From positions 3,663,985-3,727,984 of the forward strand of contig CP046522.1 of the NCBI GenBank assembly GCA_009738435.1: a stretch of 64,000 nt of DNA, read 5' to 3'. The notes under the pieces were generated by a model, which had not been told where the DNA came from, did no database searches, and saw only the letters and a program-made list of their open reading frames with translations. Source of the stretch: Clostridium bovifaecis. GTDB lineage: Bacteria > Bacillota > Clostridia > Clostridiales > Clostridiaceae. The translations under genes and the position numbers were made by a program. This document shows, in pieces, positions 33,301 to 41,305 of this stretch (position 1 is its first letter; each line of letters starts with the position of its first letter).

Positions 33301-34897
33301 CTATAGGCGGATTAGTCACTTGGGCAAATAGTTGCTTAAAATAAGAAAATAAATTCTGCGGTTTATTTGAAAGAACAGCAAGTGGCGTATCATTTCCCAT
33401 GGAGCCTACAGGTTCCTTGCCATTCTGAGCCATAGTTCCTAATATAATATTTAAGTCCTCATTTGTATACCCAAATGCAAGCTGCTTCTCTTTTAAAAGC
33501 TCTGAATCCTTAATAGCCACTTCATTCACATAAGGGTAATCTTCAAGTTGTATCCTGTTATTAGAAACAATTTCTTCATAAGTCATTTCAGTGCATACCT
33601 GTTTTTTTATTTCTTCATCTTGGATAATCATTCCTTTACTTGTATCTACAAGGAATATCTTACCGGCCTTCAACTTACCTTTTTCAGCTATTTCTTCTGG
33701 ATTGAAATCTAAAACGCCTACCTCTGAAGACACAACAGCTAACCCATCTTTAGTTACTATATATCTAACTGGTCTTAATCCATTTCTATCAGAAGTTACT
33801 CCTACTTGTACACCGTCTGAAAATGCTATTGCAGCTGGACCATCCCAGGGCTCAATCAAAGAGCCATGATACTCGTAAAAAGCCTTTTTATAATCTTCCA
33901 TAAAATCATTTTTACTCCAAGCCTCTGGAATCAACATCATCATAGCATGAGACAAACTACGTCCGTCATTTTCCAAAAGTTCCAGTATATTGTCCAAGGA
34001 TTCCGAATCACTTCCAGACTTTCTTACTATAGGATACAGCTTTTTAATATCGTCACCTAATGTCTTAGACTTTAGAACCCCCTCACGAGCATGCATCCAA
34101 TTTCTATTTCCTCTTATAGTATTAATTTCTCCATTATGCGCTAAAAACTTAAAGGGCTGGGCTAAACTCCACGTAGGGAATGTGTTTGTACTGTATCTTT
34201 GATGAACTACAGCTATGGCACTTTTAAAGTTTATATCATCAAGATCCACGTAATAACTTTTTATTTGTTGTGCTACAAAAAGTCCTTTATATACTATAGT
34301 TCTACTTGAAAAACTACATATATAAAAGTATTCAGAACTTCTTTTTATTAATCTATTTACTTCATTTTCCGTTCTTTTTCTTATGATATATAACTTTTTT
34401 TCAAATTCCTTCTGTGATGTATTAGTACTGCGTACGAAGATCTGCCTTATTGTAGGCTCTGTACCTTTTGCTGTCTCTCCAATAACTCTATTATCTACAG
34501 GCACATCTCTCCACCCTAGAACTTTTTCCCCTTCTTCTTCAACTATCCTTTCAAGAATTCCTTCACATTGAAATCTTGCCGCTGGCTCCCTTGGAAGAAA
34601 TACCATTCCCACAGCATATTCTGATGGTTTAGTTAATTCAATTCCTAAAGATTCACATTGAATTTTAAAAAACTCATGTGGAATCTGCATTAGTATCCCA
34701 GCACCATCACCAGTCTTTGGATCTGAACCCACTGCCCCTCTGTGAGTTAAATTCATAAGTACTTGAAGTGACTTTTTTATTATTCCATGACTTTTTTCTC
34801 CTTTAATATTAGCTACAAACCCAATTCCACAACTATCTCTTTCAAAGCCTGAATCATATAGTCCTTGTTGTTCTGGAAATCCTGATTCATACTTCAT
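30359..34897 (-). CDS. gltB: Glutamate synthase large subunit
   Basis: 1512 residues, usual length. Class II glutaminase domain with the N-terminal nucleophile in [11 protein letters not shown]; Cys23 implies removal of a 22-residue propeptide. Then central and FMN domains ([39 protein letters not shown]) with the 3Fe-4S cysteines in [20 protein letters not shown], and the C-terminal beta-helix ([11 protein letters not shown], GDYVG-like [10 protein letters not shown]). Start supported by GGGGGAGATTAA. Forms the alpha subunit of the synthase with GltD. No ANTAR-type hairpin pair was seen in its 160-bp leader, unlike glnA. Confidence 0.95.
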   Translation of the reverse strand: [1512 protein letters not shown]

Positions 34898-34995
34898 TTA
34901 ATCTCCCCCAATTCACTTAATTTTAAATTACCCATTCTTTTTTAACATTTTCAGTTTTTTCTGCTTATCTTTGAATGAATTTATATAGAAGCAAA

Positions 34996-35022
34996 GAGCC
35001 TAGCGCTCGAAACGCCAGGTTC
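34996..35022 (-). terminator. Hairpin after the ANTAR regulator gene
   Basis: In minus-strand sense GAACCTGGCG...CGCTAGGCTC with a small loop, then TTTGCTTC. It probably ends the glnA-ANTAR transcript before gltB, although the T-tract is weak. Confidence 0.55.
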
Positions 35023-35058
35023 TACTGCTTATTACTGGTTACTATATACTTTACTTTC

Positions 35059-35634
35059 CTAAACTTTATATGATAAGATTATTGCCTTTGCAATCTCTTT
35101 CATCGAAGTTCCAGTATCCATACTCTGTTTTTGAATTTTTTTAAAAGCATCTTCCTCTGTTAATTTCATATGTTTCATTAAAACCCATTTTGCCTTCTCT
35201 ATATCTTTCCTAGAGTCTAATGCTTTCTTTAGCTTCTGTATCTCTTGTTCAAGTTTTATTACTTTTATCCTATTCTTTATGGTTAACTCTACTGTGTTAA
35301 TAAAGGTAGTTTTGTTTATGGGTGTAGTGATGATATTGAAATCATACTCATAATTAATATAATTAATAGAATTCTTTTGATCATTATTCATAATGAGTAT
35401 TACATCACAGAGCTTATCTTCAACTGCTATTTTAGCTACCTCAAATCCATTCACTCCTGGTAAGTTAAAATCTATAATGGCGATATCTGTTTTATAGGAT
35501 CTCATTTTTCTTAAGCACTCATTTCCTGCTTTCGCCTGATCTATAATTTGGTATCTACTTTCTACCAGTATTGCTTTTAACTTACTTATTGCAGCATCAC
35601 TTTTCATAGCCAACAGTATCTTACCTTGCTCCAT
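35059..35634 (-). CDS. ANTAR-domain response regulator (antiterminator)
   Basis: About 191 residues. N-terminal receiver domain (ILLAMKSDAAISKLKAIL, IAIIDFNLPGVNGFEVAKIA with the phosphoacceptor Asp in IIDF), a coiled-coil linker (about 120-140) and a C-terminal ANTAR three-helix RNA-binding domain (DIEKAKWVLMKHMKLTEEDAFKKIQKQSM). ANTAR proteins dimerise on phosphorylation and bind paired hexaloop hairpins to prevent termination. The start is put at the second ATG (35634), six bases after GGGGGG. It follows glnA by about 55 bp, and the glnA leader carries just such hairpins, so glnA is its likely target. No histidine kinase is adjacent. Confidence 0.9.
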   Translation of the reverse strand: MEQGKILLAMKSDAAISKLKAILVESRYQIIDQAKAGNECLRKMRSYKTDIAIIDFNLPGVNGFEVAKIAVEDKLCDVILIMNNDQKNSINYINYEYDFNIITTPINKTTFINTVELTIKNRIKVIKLEQEIQKLKKALDSRKDIEKAKWVLMKHMKLTEEDAFKKIQKQSMDTGTSMKEIAKAIILSYKV

Positions 35635-35694
35635 ATACATCCCCCCTTAGATGTAACTATGCTATTTTCTAACATATTGTATATTCATACTATG

Positions 35695-37029
35695 CTAATA
35701 TTTTGTTAAATAAGTCTCAACTTCCCATGAGCTAATCTTTGTTCTATACTCATCCCATTCCTTATTTTTAGCTTTAATATATCTTTCAAATATGTGCTCT
35801 CCTAATATTTCTTTTGCAATTTCGCTTCTTTCTAAATTATCAATTGCTTCTTTCAAACTTCCAGGTAACGATAAGATTCCTTCTAGTTCTCTTTGTTCTT
35901 CTGTCATATCAAATATGTTTCTATCAATTGATGAAGGAGGTTGTATTTTACTTTCTATACCTTGAAGTCCTGAAGTTAATACTGCTGCTAATGCTAAATA
36001 TGGATTGCATGTTGGATCTGGACACCTTAATTCAACTCTTGTTCCTTCTCCTCTAACTGCTGGAATTCTTATCAAAGGACTTCTGTTTCTTGCAGACCAA
36101 GCTATATAAACCGGTGCTTCATAATCTGGTACTAGACGCTTATATGAGTTTATAATTGGATTTGTTATTGCTACAATTGAGCTTATATTCTTTACTAGTC
36201 CTCCTATAAACCAATATGCCTCTGAGCTTAACTGCAAGTCACCCTCCTTATCATAGAATATATTTTTACCCTCTCTACATAATGAAACATTTGTATGCAT
36301 TCCCGAACCATTTATTCCAAAAATAGGCTTAGGCATAAATGTAGCATGAAGCCCATGTCGTTGAGCTATGGTCTTAACAACCATCTTAAATGTCATTATG
36401 TTATCAGCGGTAGTAAGTGCGTCACCATATTTAAAATCAATTTCATGCTGCCCTGGAGCAACTTCATGGTGCGATGCCTCTATTTCAAAACCCATCTGTT
36501 CAAGTACAAGACATATCTCTCTTCTTGCATTTTCTCCTAAATCTACAGGTCCTAGATCAAAGTATCCTGCATTATCATGAGTTTTTGTAGTCGGATTCCC
36601 TTCTTCATCAGTTAAGAATAAGAAAAATTCACATTCTGGACCTACATTAAATGTATCATACCCCATGTCAGAGGCCTTTTTTAAAGCTCTCTTTAATACA
36701 TTTCTTGGATCTCCTTCAAATGGAGTTCCATCTGGGTTATAAACATCACATATAAGTCTTGCTACTTTACCATTCTGAGGCCTCCATGGAAATATAACAA
36801 AAGTGCTTAAGTCTGGTCTTAAATACATATCTGATTCCTCGATTCTAACAAATCCCTCAATTGATGAACCATCAAACATGCATTTATTATCAAGAGCTTT
36901 TTCAAGTTGCTCTACGGTAATTGCTACATTTTTTATTATGCCGAACATGTCTGTAAACTGCAGACGTATGAATTTCACATCCTGTTCTCTTACAATTTGC
37001 AAAATATCATTTTTACTATAACTTGACAT
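35695..37029 (-). CDS. glnA: Glutamine synthetase, type I
   Basis: 444 residues, the short GSI-alpha form without the adenylylation loop. Signature stretches: [61 protein letters not shown], and [34 protein letters not shown]. It condenses glutamate and ammonia with ATP to glutamine, as a cytosolic dodecamer. Start preceded by AAAGGGGGACTTTTA. Expression is likely set by the 195-base leader with ANTAR hairpins and a terminator. It heads glnA-ANTAR and adjoins gltB-gltD. Confidence 0.96.
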   Translation of the reverse strand: MSSYSKNDILQIVREQDVKFIRLQFTDMFGIIKNVAITVEQLEKALDNKCMFDGSSIEGFVRIEESDMYLRPDLSTFVIFPWRPQNGKVARLICDVYNPDGTPFEGDPRNVLKRALKKASDMGYDTFNVGPECEFFLFLTDEEGNPTTKTHDNAGYFDLGPVDLGENARREICLVLEQMGFEIEASHHEVAPGQHEIDFKYGDALTTADNIMTFKMVVKTIAQRHGLHATFMPKPIFGINGSGMHTNVSLCREGKNIFYDKEGDLQLSSEAYWFIGGLVKNISSIVAITNPIINSYKRLVPDYEAPVYIAWSARNRSPLIRIPAVRGEGTRVELRCPDPTCNPYLALAAVLTSGLQGIESKIQPPSSIDRNIFDMTEEQRELEGILSLPGSLKEAIDNLERSEIAKEILGEHIFERYIKAKNKEWDEYRTKISSWEVETYLTKY

Positions 37030-37082
37030 TAAAAGTCCCCCTTTATCTCAAATTAACTCCTTTTTTATAATATATAATTAAT

Positions 37083-37131
37083 AAAAAAAGACGTACGCAA
37101 AAGAGATGTTTTACTCCCCATTGAGTACGCC
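37083..37131 (-). terminator. Leader terminator of glnA (attenuator)
   Basis: In minus-strand sense GGCGTAC pairs with GTACGTC, followed by TTTTTTT, about 55-100 bases before the glnA start. Its 5' arm overlaps the stem of ANTAR hairpin P2 (37112-37127), so P2 and the terminator cannot form together. Confidence 0.8.
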
Positions 37132-37159
37132 TTCAAATATAAGCTGTGCATCATTGCAC
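37112..37159 (-). ncRNA. ANTAR antiterminator target (two hexaloop hairpins)
   Basis: P1 at 37146-37159: GTGC-AATGAT-GCAC. P2 at 37112-37127: TACTC-AATGGG-GAGTA. Both loops are hexamers with A at position 1 and G at position 4, the known ANTAR recognition pattern, and P2 overlaps the terminator arm. The ANTAR regulator gene is the next gene after glnA. The architecture is that of established ANTAR-controlled leaders; this instance is read directly from the sequence. Confidence 0.88.
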
Positions 37160-37231
37160 TATAATACTAATTGATCAATTAATTTATATAGCATCTTTCT
37201 TTAAATTTACTAATTATTCTTTATATCAAGT

Positions 37232-37260
37232 ATTATATTATATAATTTTAAATTATTCAA
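37232..37260 (-). promoter_or_regulatory. glnA promoter
   Basis: Minus-strand TTGAAT, 17 bases, TATAAT. Predicted start near 37225 gives a leader of about 195 bases containing P1, P2 and the attenuator. Confidence 0.7.
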
Positions 37261-37374
37261 TATTAATTTTATTAAATTATTATTTTTTACAACTTTAAAA
37301 TACCATATTGATAATACAATTGTATTTCCATGCTACATACTATTCGAGTTAATTTGTATATTCTGTAAAAGTAA

Positions 37375-38117
37375 TCAATGCTTCCATTTGCATACCACTT
37401 CTGCAAAAATATCTATTACAATAAACAAGGCAAAGCCTAAAAGGCTTATTACTACAATTCCTGCATACATCCCTATATAATCAATTCTAGACCATGCATC
37501 TAAAATATAATATCCTATGCCGTACTGAGTTCCATAACCTTCGGCAAAAAATAAAATAGAAAGAGCAGTTCCAAGTGACAATCTTAAACTTGTAAGAAGT
37601 TCAGGTAAAATAGCAGGTAAAGTTATATGAATAAATATTTGGAGCCTTGAAGCTCCAAGACTTCTTATGGAATCATAAGTTCCAGATGGAATATTAAATA
37701 CCGCATCCCTTACAGCTACAATAATTTGAAATATTAGTATTAGAACTATAATAATAATTTTAGAACTATCTCCTAGACCAAATAGCAGCATAACCATTGG
37801 CAGTAATGCTGTTTTAGGTATAGGATATGTAAATATACTAATGGATTTAATATCTTATTCCATCTATTCGAATAGGCCATAAGCAATCCTATGAGTGCTC
37901 CTAAAAATAAGGATATAATAAGCCCACTTCCTACTCTATATAAACTTGCTAAAACATGTATATATAGCTTTTCCCCATATAAGTTATCCATATTAAGATA
38001 TATATCCATAGGACTTGGAAGCACCTTCATATTAATTATCATTGAAGAAAGATACCACAATATATTAAATATTATAAATCCCTGCAAGAAGGTCTTAATT
38101 TTTCTTTTCGTTTTCAT
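37375..38117 (-). pseudogene. ABC transporter permease (SsuC/TauC/ThiX type), frameshifted
   Basis: The N-terminal half (38117 to about 37840) and C-terminal half (from about 37835 to 37375) are in different frames. Adding one T to TATTTACAT near 37830-37838 would restore VYFTYPIPKTALLPMVMLLFG. Joined, it is a BPD_transp_1 permease of about 250 residues with the EAA loop YDSIRSLGASRLQIFIHITLPAILPELLTSLR. Its start overlaps the ATPase stop as ATGA, showing translational coupling. Last gene of the UbiA/D/X operon. It may be a true inactivating mutation or a base-calling error. Confidence 0.85.
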
Positions 38118-38869
38118 ATCTTCCATCCCTTTTTTATAATACTTCTTAAATATGATGATAGCTTTAAATATTCTTCATTGTTCCTTAAGTTTACAGAATT
38201 AAATAGAGGATTATCGATTACCTCAACTATGCTGCCAGGACAATGGGATAATATTACGATTTTCTTTCCTATATAAATGGCTTCCTCAATACTATGGGTT
38301 ACAAATAAGGTTGTAGTTTTATATTGATTCCATATATCAATAAAAAGCTCCTGAGCTTCTTCTCTACTAAGAGCATCTAGTGCAGAAAATGGCTCGTCCA
38401 TCAACAACAAATCTGGATTCATTATAAAAGCTCTTGCTATTGCAACCCTCTGTTTTTGGCCTCCGCTTAATTCATCAGGATATCTATCCTTTAATGAATT
38501 AATCCCTAGCTTAGTCTGTATGTAATCAATTCTTTTGTTCATAACATTATCTATAACTTTTCCTTTTATCTTTAGAGAAAGAAGACAGTTTTTTTGTACA
38601 CTTTTCCATGGAAGCAATCCAAAATTTTGAGGTATAAATCCAATATCATGTTTTTTAGGATTTAACGCCTCACCACCTAATAGTACTTGTCCTTCGTTAG
38701 ATTTTATAATTCCGCTTAGCACGTGTAGTAATGTGGATTTGCCACAACCTGAAGGACCTATAACTGCACATATACCTCCCTCTTCAATCTTCATACTTAT
38801 AGGCCCTAAGGCATTTACTAGTTTTTTTTCAGTACTATAACTTACAGAAAGATTGTTTATTTCAAGCAT
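38114..38869 (-). CDS. ABC transporter ATPase (SsuB/TauB type)
   Basis: About 251 residues. Walker A GPSGCGKST, Q-loop GFIPQNFGLLPW, signature LSGGQKQRVAIARAF, Walker B LLLMDEPFSALD, switch FVTHSIEEA. This ATPase class serves sulfonate, nitrate, thiamine-precursor and aromatic-acid importers. Start taken at ATG 38869 after GGAGGTACCT. It sits between the binding protein and the (frameshifted) permease, completing a three-gene importer attached to the UbiA/D/X genes. Confidence 0.9.
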   Translation of the reverse strand: MLEINNLSVSYSTEKKLVNALGPISMKIEEGGICAVIGPSGCGKSTLLHVLSGIIKSNEGQVLLGGEALNPKKHDIGFIPQNFGLLPWKSVQKNCLLSLKIKGKVIDNVMNKRIDYIQTKLGINSLKDRYPDELSGGQKQRVAIARAFIMNPDLLLMDEPFSALDALSREEAQELFIDIWNQYKTTTLFVTHSIEEAIYIGKKIVILSHCPGSIVEVIDNPLFNSVNLRNNEEYLKLSSYLRSIIKKGWKI

Positions 38870-38885
38870 AGGTACCTCCATAATA

Positions 38886-39836
38886 TTATTTAATACCTAT
38901 ATCATTTACTAAATCCTTAGAACTTAGTGATTCCTTAATAAGTCCATTTCTACTAGTCCAATCAATAGCAGTCTTGATTTCAACTTCTGATGGAAGAATG
39001 TTCTTTCTGAATTTAGGTAAAGTAATTCTGCCCTTCATATCATCTGGATAGCCTACGGTTTTCATTACAATATCCTCATATTCAGAAATTGGTGTGCTGT
39101 TTATATAGTCTACAGCTTCATTATAAGCTTTATAAAATGCCCTAATTTCATTACCCTTTCCATCTATTGATTTTTGTGTAAAGCCTGTTACTGAAGGGTA
39201 TGACGCTAGTTTGCTTGCACTTCCAAGAAGTACTCCTCCATCCTTTATTGCAATGGTAGCAAAAGGCTCAGGAAGCAGTGCCGCATCTACCTTATTATTT
39301 CTTAACATCTCAAGTCTTGTAGGCACAGCAGGAACCATAGACTTCTTTATATCCTTAGGATCTAAAGAATTTTTTTCTAATATTTGATCTAGGGTATACT
39401 CTATAGCAGTCTTTTCTGATATAGCTATGCTTTTACCCTTTATATCACCTATAGACTTTATTCCTGACTTAGAATTCGCTATAAGCATAAAATCACCATC
39501 TGTAACTCCAGTTATCTTTACATTAAAACCTCCATTTTGATAAAGACATGCGGCAACTTCATCAAAAATTATTCCATCTAAATTTCCACCCTGAAAAGCA
39601 GCATCCCTGTCTTTTGAACTTTTAAAAGGTTGAAAATTAACATCTACACCTTGTTTTTTAAAAAATCCCTTTTCATTAGCAATTACAATTGGTACTACAT
39701 CTATAGACCCTATTGCGCCTATACTTAAGGTTTGCTCTGATTTAGCTGCATCTTGCTTTTTAGCTGAACAAGCTGACAATGATATCATAAGAATAGAAGC
39801 AGTAACTACAGCTAATATTTTTTTTAGTTTAACCAT
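38886..39836 (-). CDS. ABC transporter substrate-binding lipoprotein (NMT1/SsuA-like)
   Basis: About 316 residues. Lipoprotein signal with lipobox LSAC (Cys23), then a type II binding fold of the NMT1/THI5/SsuA group: LSIGAIGSIDVVPIVIANEKGFFKKQGVDVNF, FQGGNLDGIIFDEVAAC, IKGKSIAISEKTAIEYTLDQIL, LLPEPFATIA. Start taken at ATG 39836 after GGGGGGACTAAAA. Ligands of this group include sulfonates, pyrimidine precursors and aromatic acids. The gene begins two bases after ubiX, which ties uptake to aromatic prenylation and decarboxylation. The ligand is unknown. Confidence 0.9.
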   Translation of the reverse strand: MVKLKKILAVVTASILMISLSACSAKKQDAAKSEQTLSIGAIGSIDVVPIVIANEKGFFKKQGVDVNFQPFKSSKDRDAAFQGGNLDGIIFDEVAACLYQNGGFNVKITGVTDGDFMLIANSKSGIKSIGDIKGKSIAISEKTAIEYTLDQILEKNSLDPKDIKKSMVPAVPTRLEMLRNNKVDAALLPEPFATIAIKDGGVLLGSASKLASYPSVTGFTQKSIDGKGNEIRAFYKAYNEAVDYINSTPISEYEDIVMKTVGYPDDMKGRITLPKFRKNILPSEVEIKTAIDWTSRNGLIKESLSSKDLVNDIGIK

Positions 39837-39838
39837 TT

Positions 39839-40414
39839 TTAGTCCCCCCATTTTTTAAATAATACATTTTTTATAGATAAAAAGTCCAATATCTTTCCAA
39901 TAACAAAGTTAACAAGATCATCCATAGTCTCAGGTTTATGATAAAATCCTGGCATTGCCGGAAGTATAGTTACTCCAAGCCTTGACAACTTTAGCATATT
40001 CTCAAGATGAATTGCATTAAGCGGCGTTTCCCTTGGAACTATTATAAGTCTTCTATTTTCTTTTAATGCTACGTCAGCAGTTCTGCATAATAAATTTTTA
40101 GCTAAACCACTACTAATTTCAGCAAGTGTTCCCATCGAGCATGGAAGTATAATCATAGAATCAAATTTAAAAGATCCACTAGCGACCCCAGAGAATAGAT
40201 TATTTATATCCTCTAGCTCAATATGATTGTACTTGTTCTTTAATTCTTCTATCCATTCATTTATATCTATAGACGTTTCAAACTTCATAACTTTCTTGCC
40301 ATTTTCCGTACATATGACATGAACATAAATCTCGTTTTTCAAAAGTTCCTCAATTAATCTTTTTGCATATATGCTTCCACTAGCACCACTAATTCCAACT
40401 ACTATTTTTTTCAT
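39839..40414 (-). CDS. ubiX: Flavin prenyltransferase UbiX
   Basis: About 191 residues of the UbiX/Pad1 family, which attaches dimethylallyl phosphate to FMN to make prenylated FMN, the cofactor of UbiD. Seen: VVGISGASGSIYAKRLIEEL at the N-terminus, IILPCSMGTLAEISSGLAKNLLCRTADVALKENRRLIIVPRETPLNAIHLENMLKL (read in parts) and AMPGFYHKPETMDDLVNFVIGKILD. Start placed at ATG 40414 after GAGGAGATTATAT. Co-occurs with ubiD and ubiA in one operon, as expected for its cofactor role. Confidence 0.95.
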   Translation of the reverse strand: MKKIVVGISGASGSIYAKRLIEELLKNEIYVHVICTENGKKVMKFETSIDINEWIEELKNKYNHIELEDINNLFSGVASGSFKFDSMIILPCSMGTLAEISSGLAKNLLCRTADVALKENRRLIIVPRETPLNAIHLENMLKLSRLGVTILPAMPGFYHKPETMDDLVNFVIGKILDFLSIKNVLFKKWGD

Positions 40415-40435
40415 ATATAATCTCCTCAAAATTCT

Positions 40436-41305
40436 TTATATTAGTGCATCAATGACTCCACAGATTAAAAATACAATGCTTACTAATTGATTTATACTGT
40501 ATGAGGCTACCTTTACATTGGATAAGTTATTTGGTGAAACTATCCTATGCTCTATTATAAATAAAATAGAAATAATCACTAGTCCTATGTAATAAATAAT
40601 TCCAAGTTGGTTACTTAAAATTCCTACTATAAATAATAAAACTAGTGTTATTCCATGGAATAGAGCTGCAATATGAAGCGCATTCTTTACTCCAAATCTT
40701 GCAGGTATTGAATAAACTCCATTAGCGATGTCAAAGTCATAATCTTGTGAGCCATAGATAATATCAAAGCCTGCAACCCAAAGAGTATTAGCTCCACCAA
40801 TAAAAATTGGCAGCCAAGAAATTCTCCCAGTAACTGCAAGCCATGCTCCTACAGGAGCAGCTGCAGATGTAACGCCTAAAACCAAATGGCATGCCCAAGT
40901 GAATCGTTTTGTATATGAATAAATAATCATCAGAAATAGTGCTATAGGTGAAAGTAGCACACATAATGGATTCAGCATAGCTGCTGCAATAATCATTATG
41001 AGAAAACATACTGTAGTAAATATAATAACTTCCTTTTTTTGAAGCAAGCCTTGAGGAAGTTGCCTCACAGCAGTTCGCGGATTTTTAGCATCTATTTCTG
41101 CATCAATTACTCTATTTATAGCATTCGCACCAGTTCTAGCACCCATAAAGGCAACCAATATCCAAAATATCACATAATGAGAAGGTAAGCCATCGCTTGC
41201 CAAAAGCATTGATATAAGGGCAAATGACAAAGAGAAAATAGTGTGAGAGAACATAACAAGCACTCCATAATCATGAGCCTTTTCTATGGCCTTATTCAAT
41301 ATCAT
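40436..41305 (-). CDS. ubiA: UbiA-family aromatic prenyltransferase
   Basis: About 289 residues, eight or nine membrane helices. The first aspartate-rich motif is NRVIDAEIDAKNPRTAVR and the second is DIIYGSQDYDFD, both typical of UbiA/MqnP enzymes that join a polyprenyl diphosphate to an aromatic acid at the membrane. Start placed at ATG 41305 (AAGGAGATGGAGTGAAT upstream), overlapping the end of ubiD by 14 bp. Not the CyoE or ChlG type by motif. Its aromatic partner could be a hydroxybenzoate or a naphthoate; nothing in the sequence decides. Confidence 0.9.
   Translation of the reverse strand: MILNKAIEKAHDYGVLVMFSHTIFSLSFALISMLLASDGLPSHYVIFWILVAFMGARTGANAINRVIDAEIDAKNPRTAVRQLPQGLLQKKEVIIFTTVCFLIMIIAAAMLNPLCVLLSPIALFLMIIYSYTKRFTWACHLVLGVTSAAAPVGAWLAVTGRISWLPIFIGGANTLWVAGFDIIYGSQDYDFDIANGVYSIPARFGVKNALHIAALFHGITLVLLFIVGILSNQLGIIYYIGLVIISILFIIEHRIVSPNNLSNVKVASYSINQLVSIVFLICGVIDALI

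Noticed and set aside
30378..34571. Several plus-strand frames opposite gltB
   Set aside because: Shadows of the gltB coding strand; no ribosome sites, and gltB is intact and full-length.
34898..35058. ANTAR target before gltB
   Set aside because: No pair of hexaloop hairpins with A1 and G4 could be found; the only hairpin fits a terminator of the upstream transcript.
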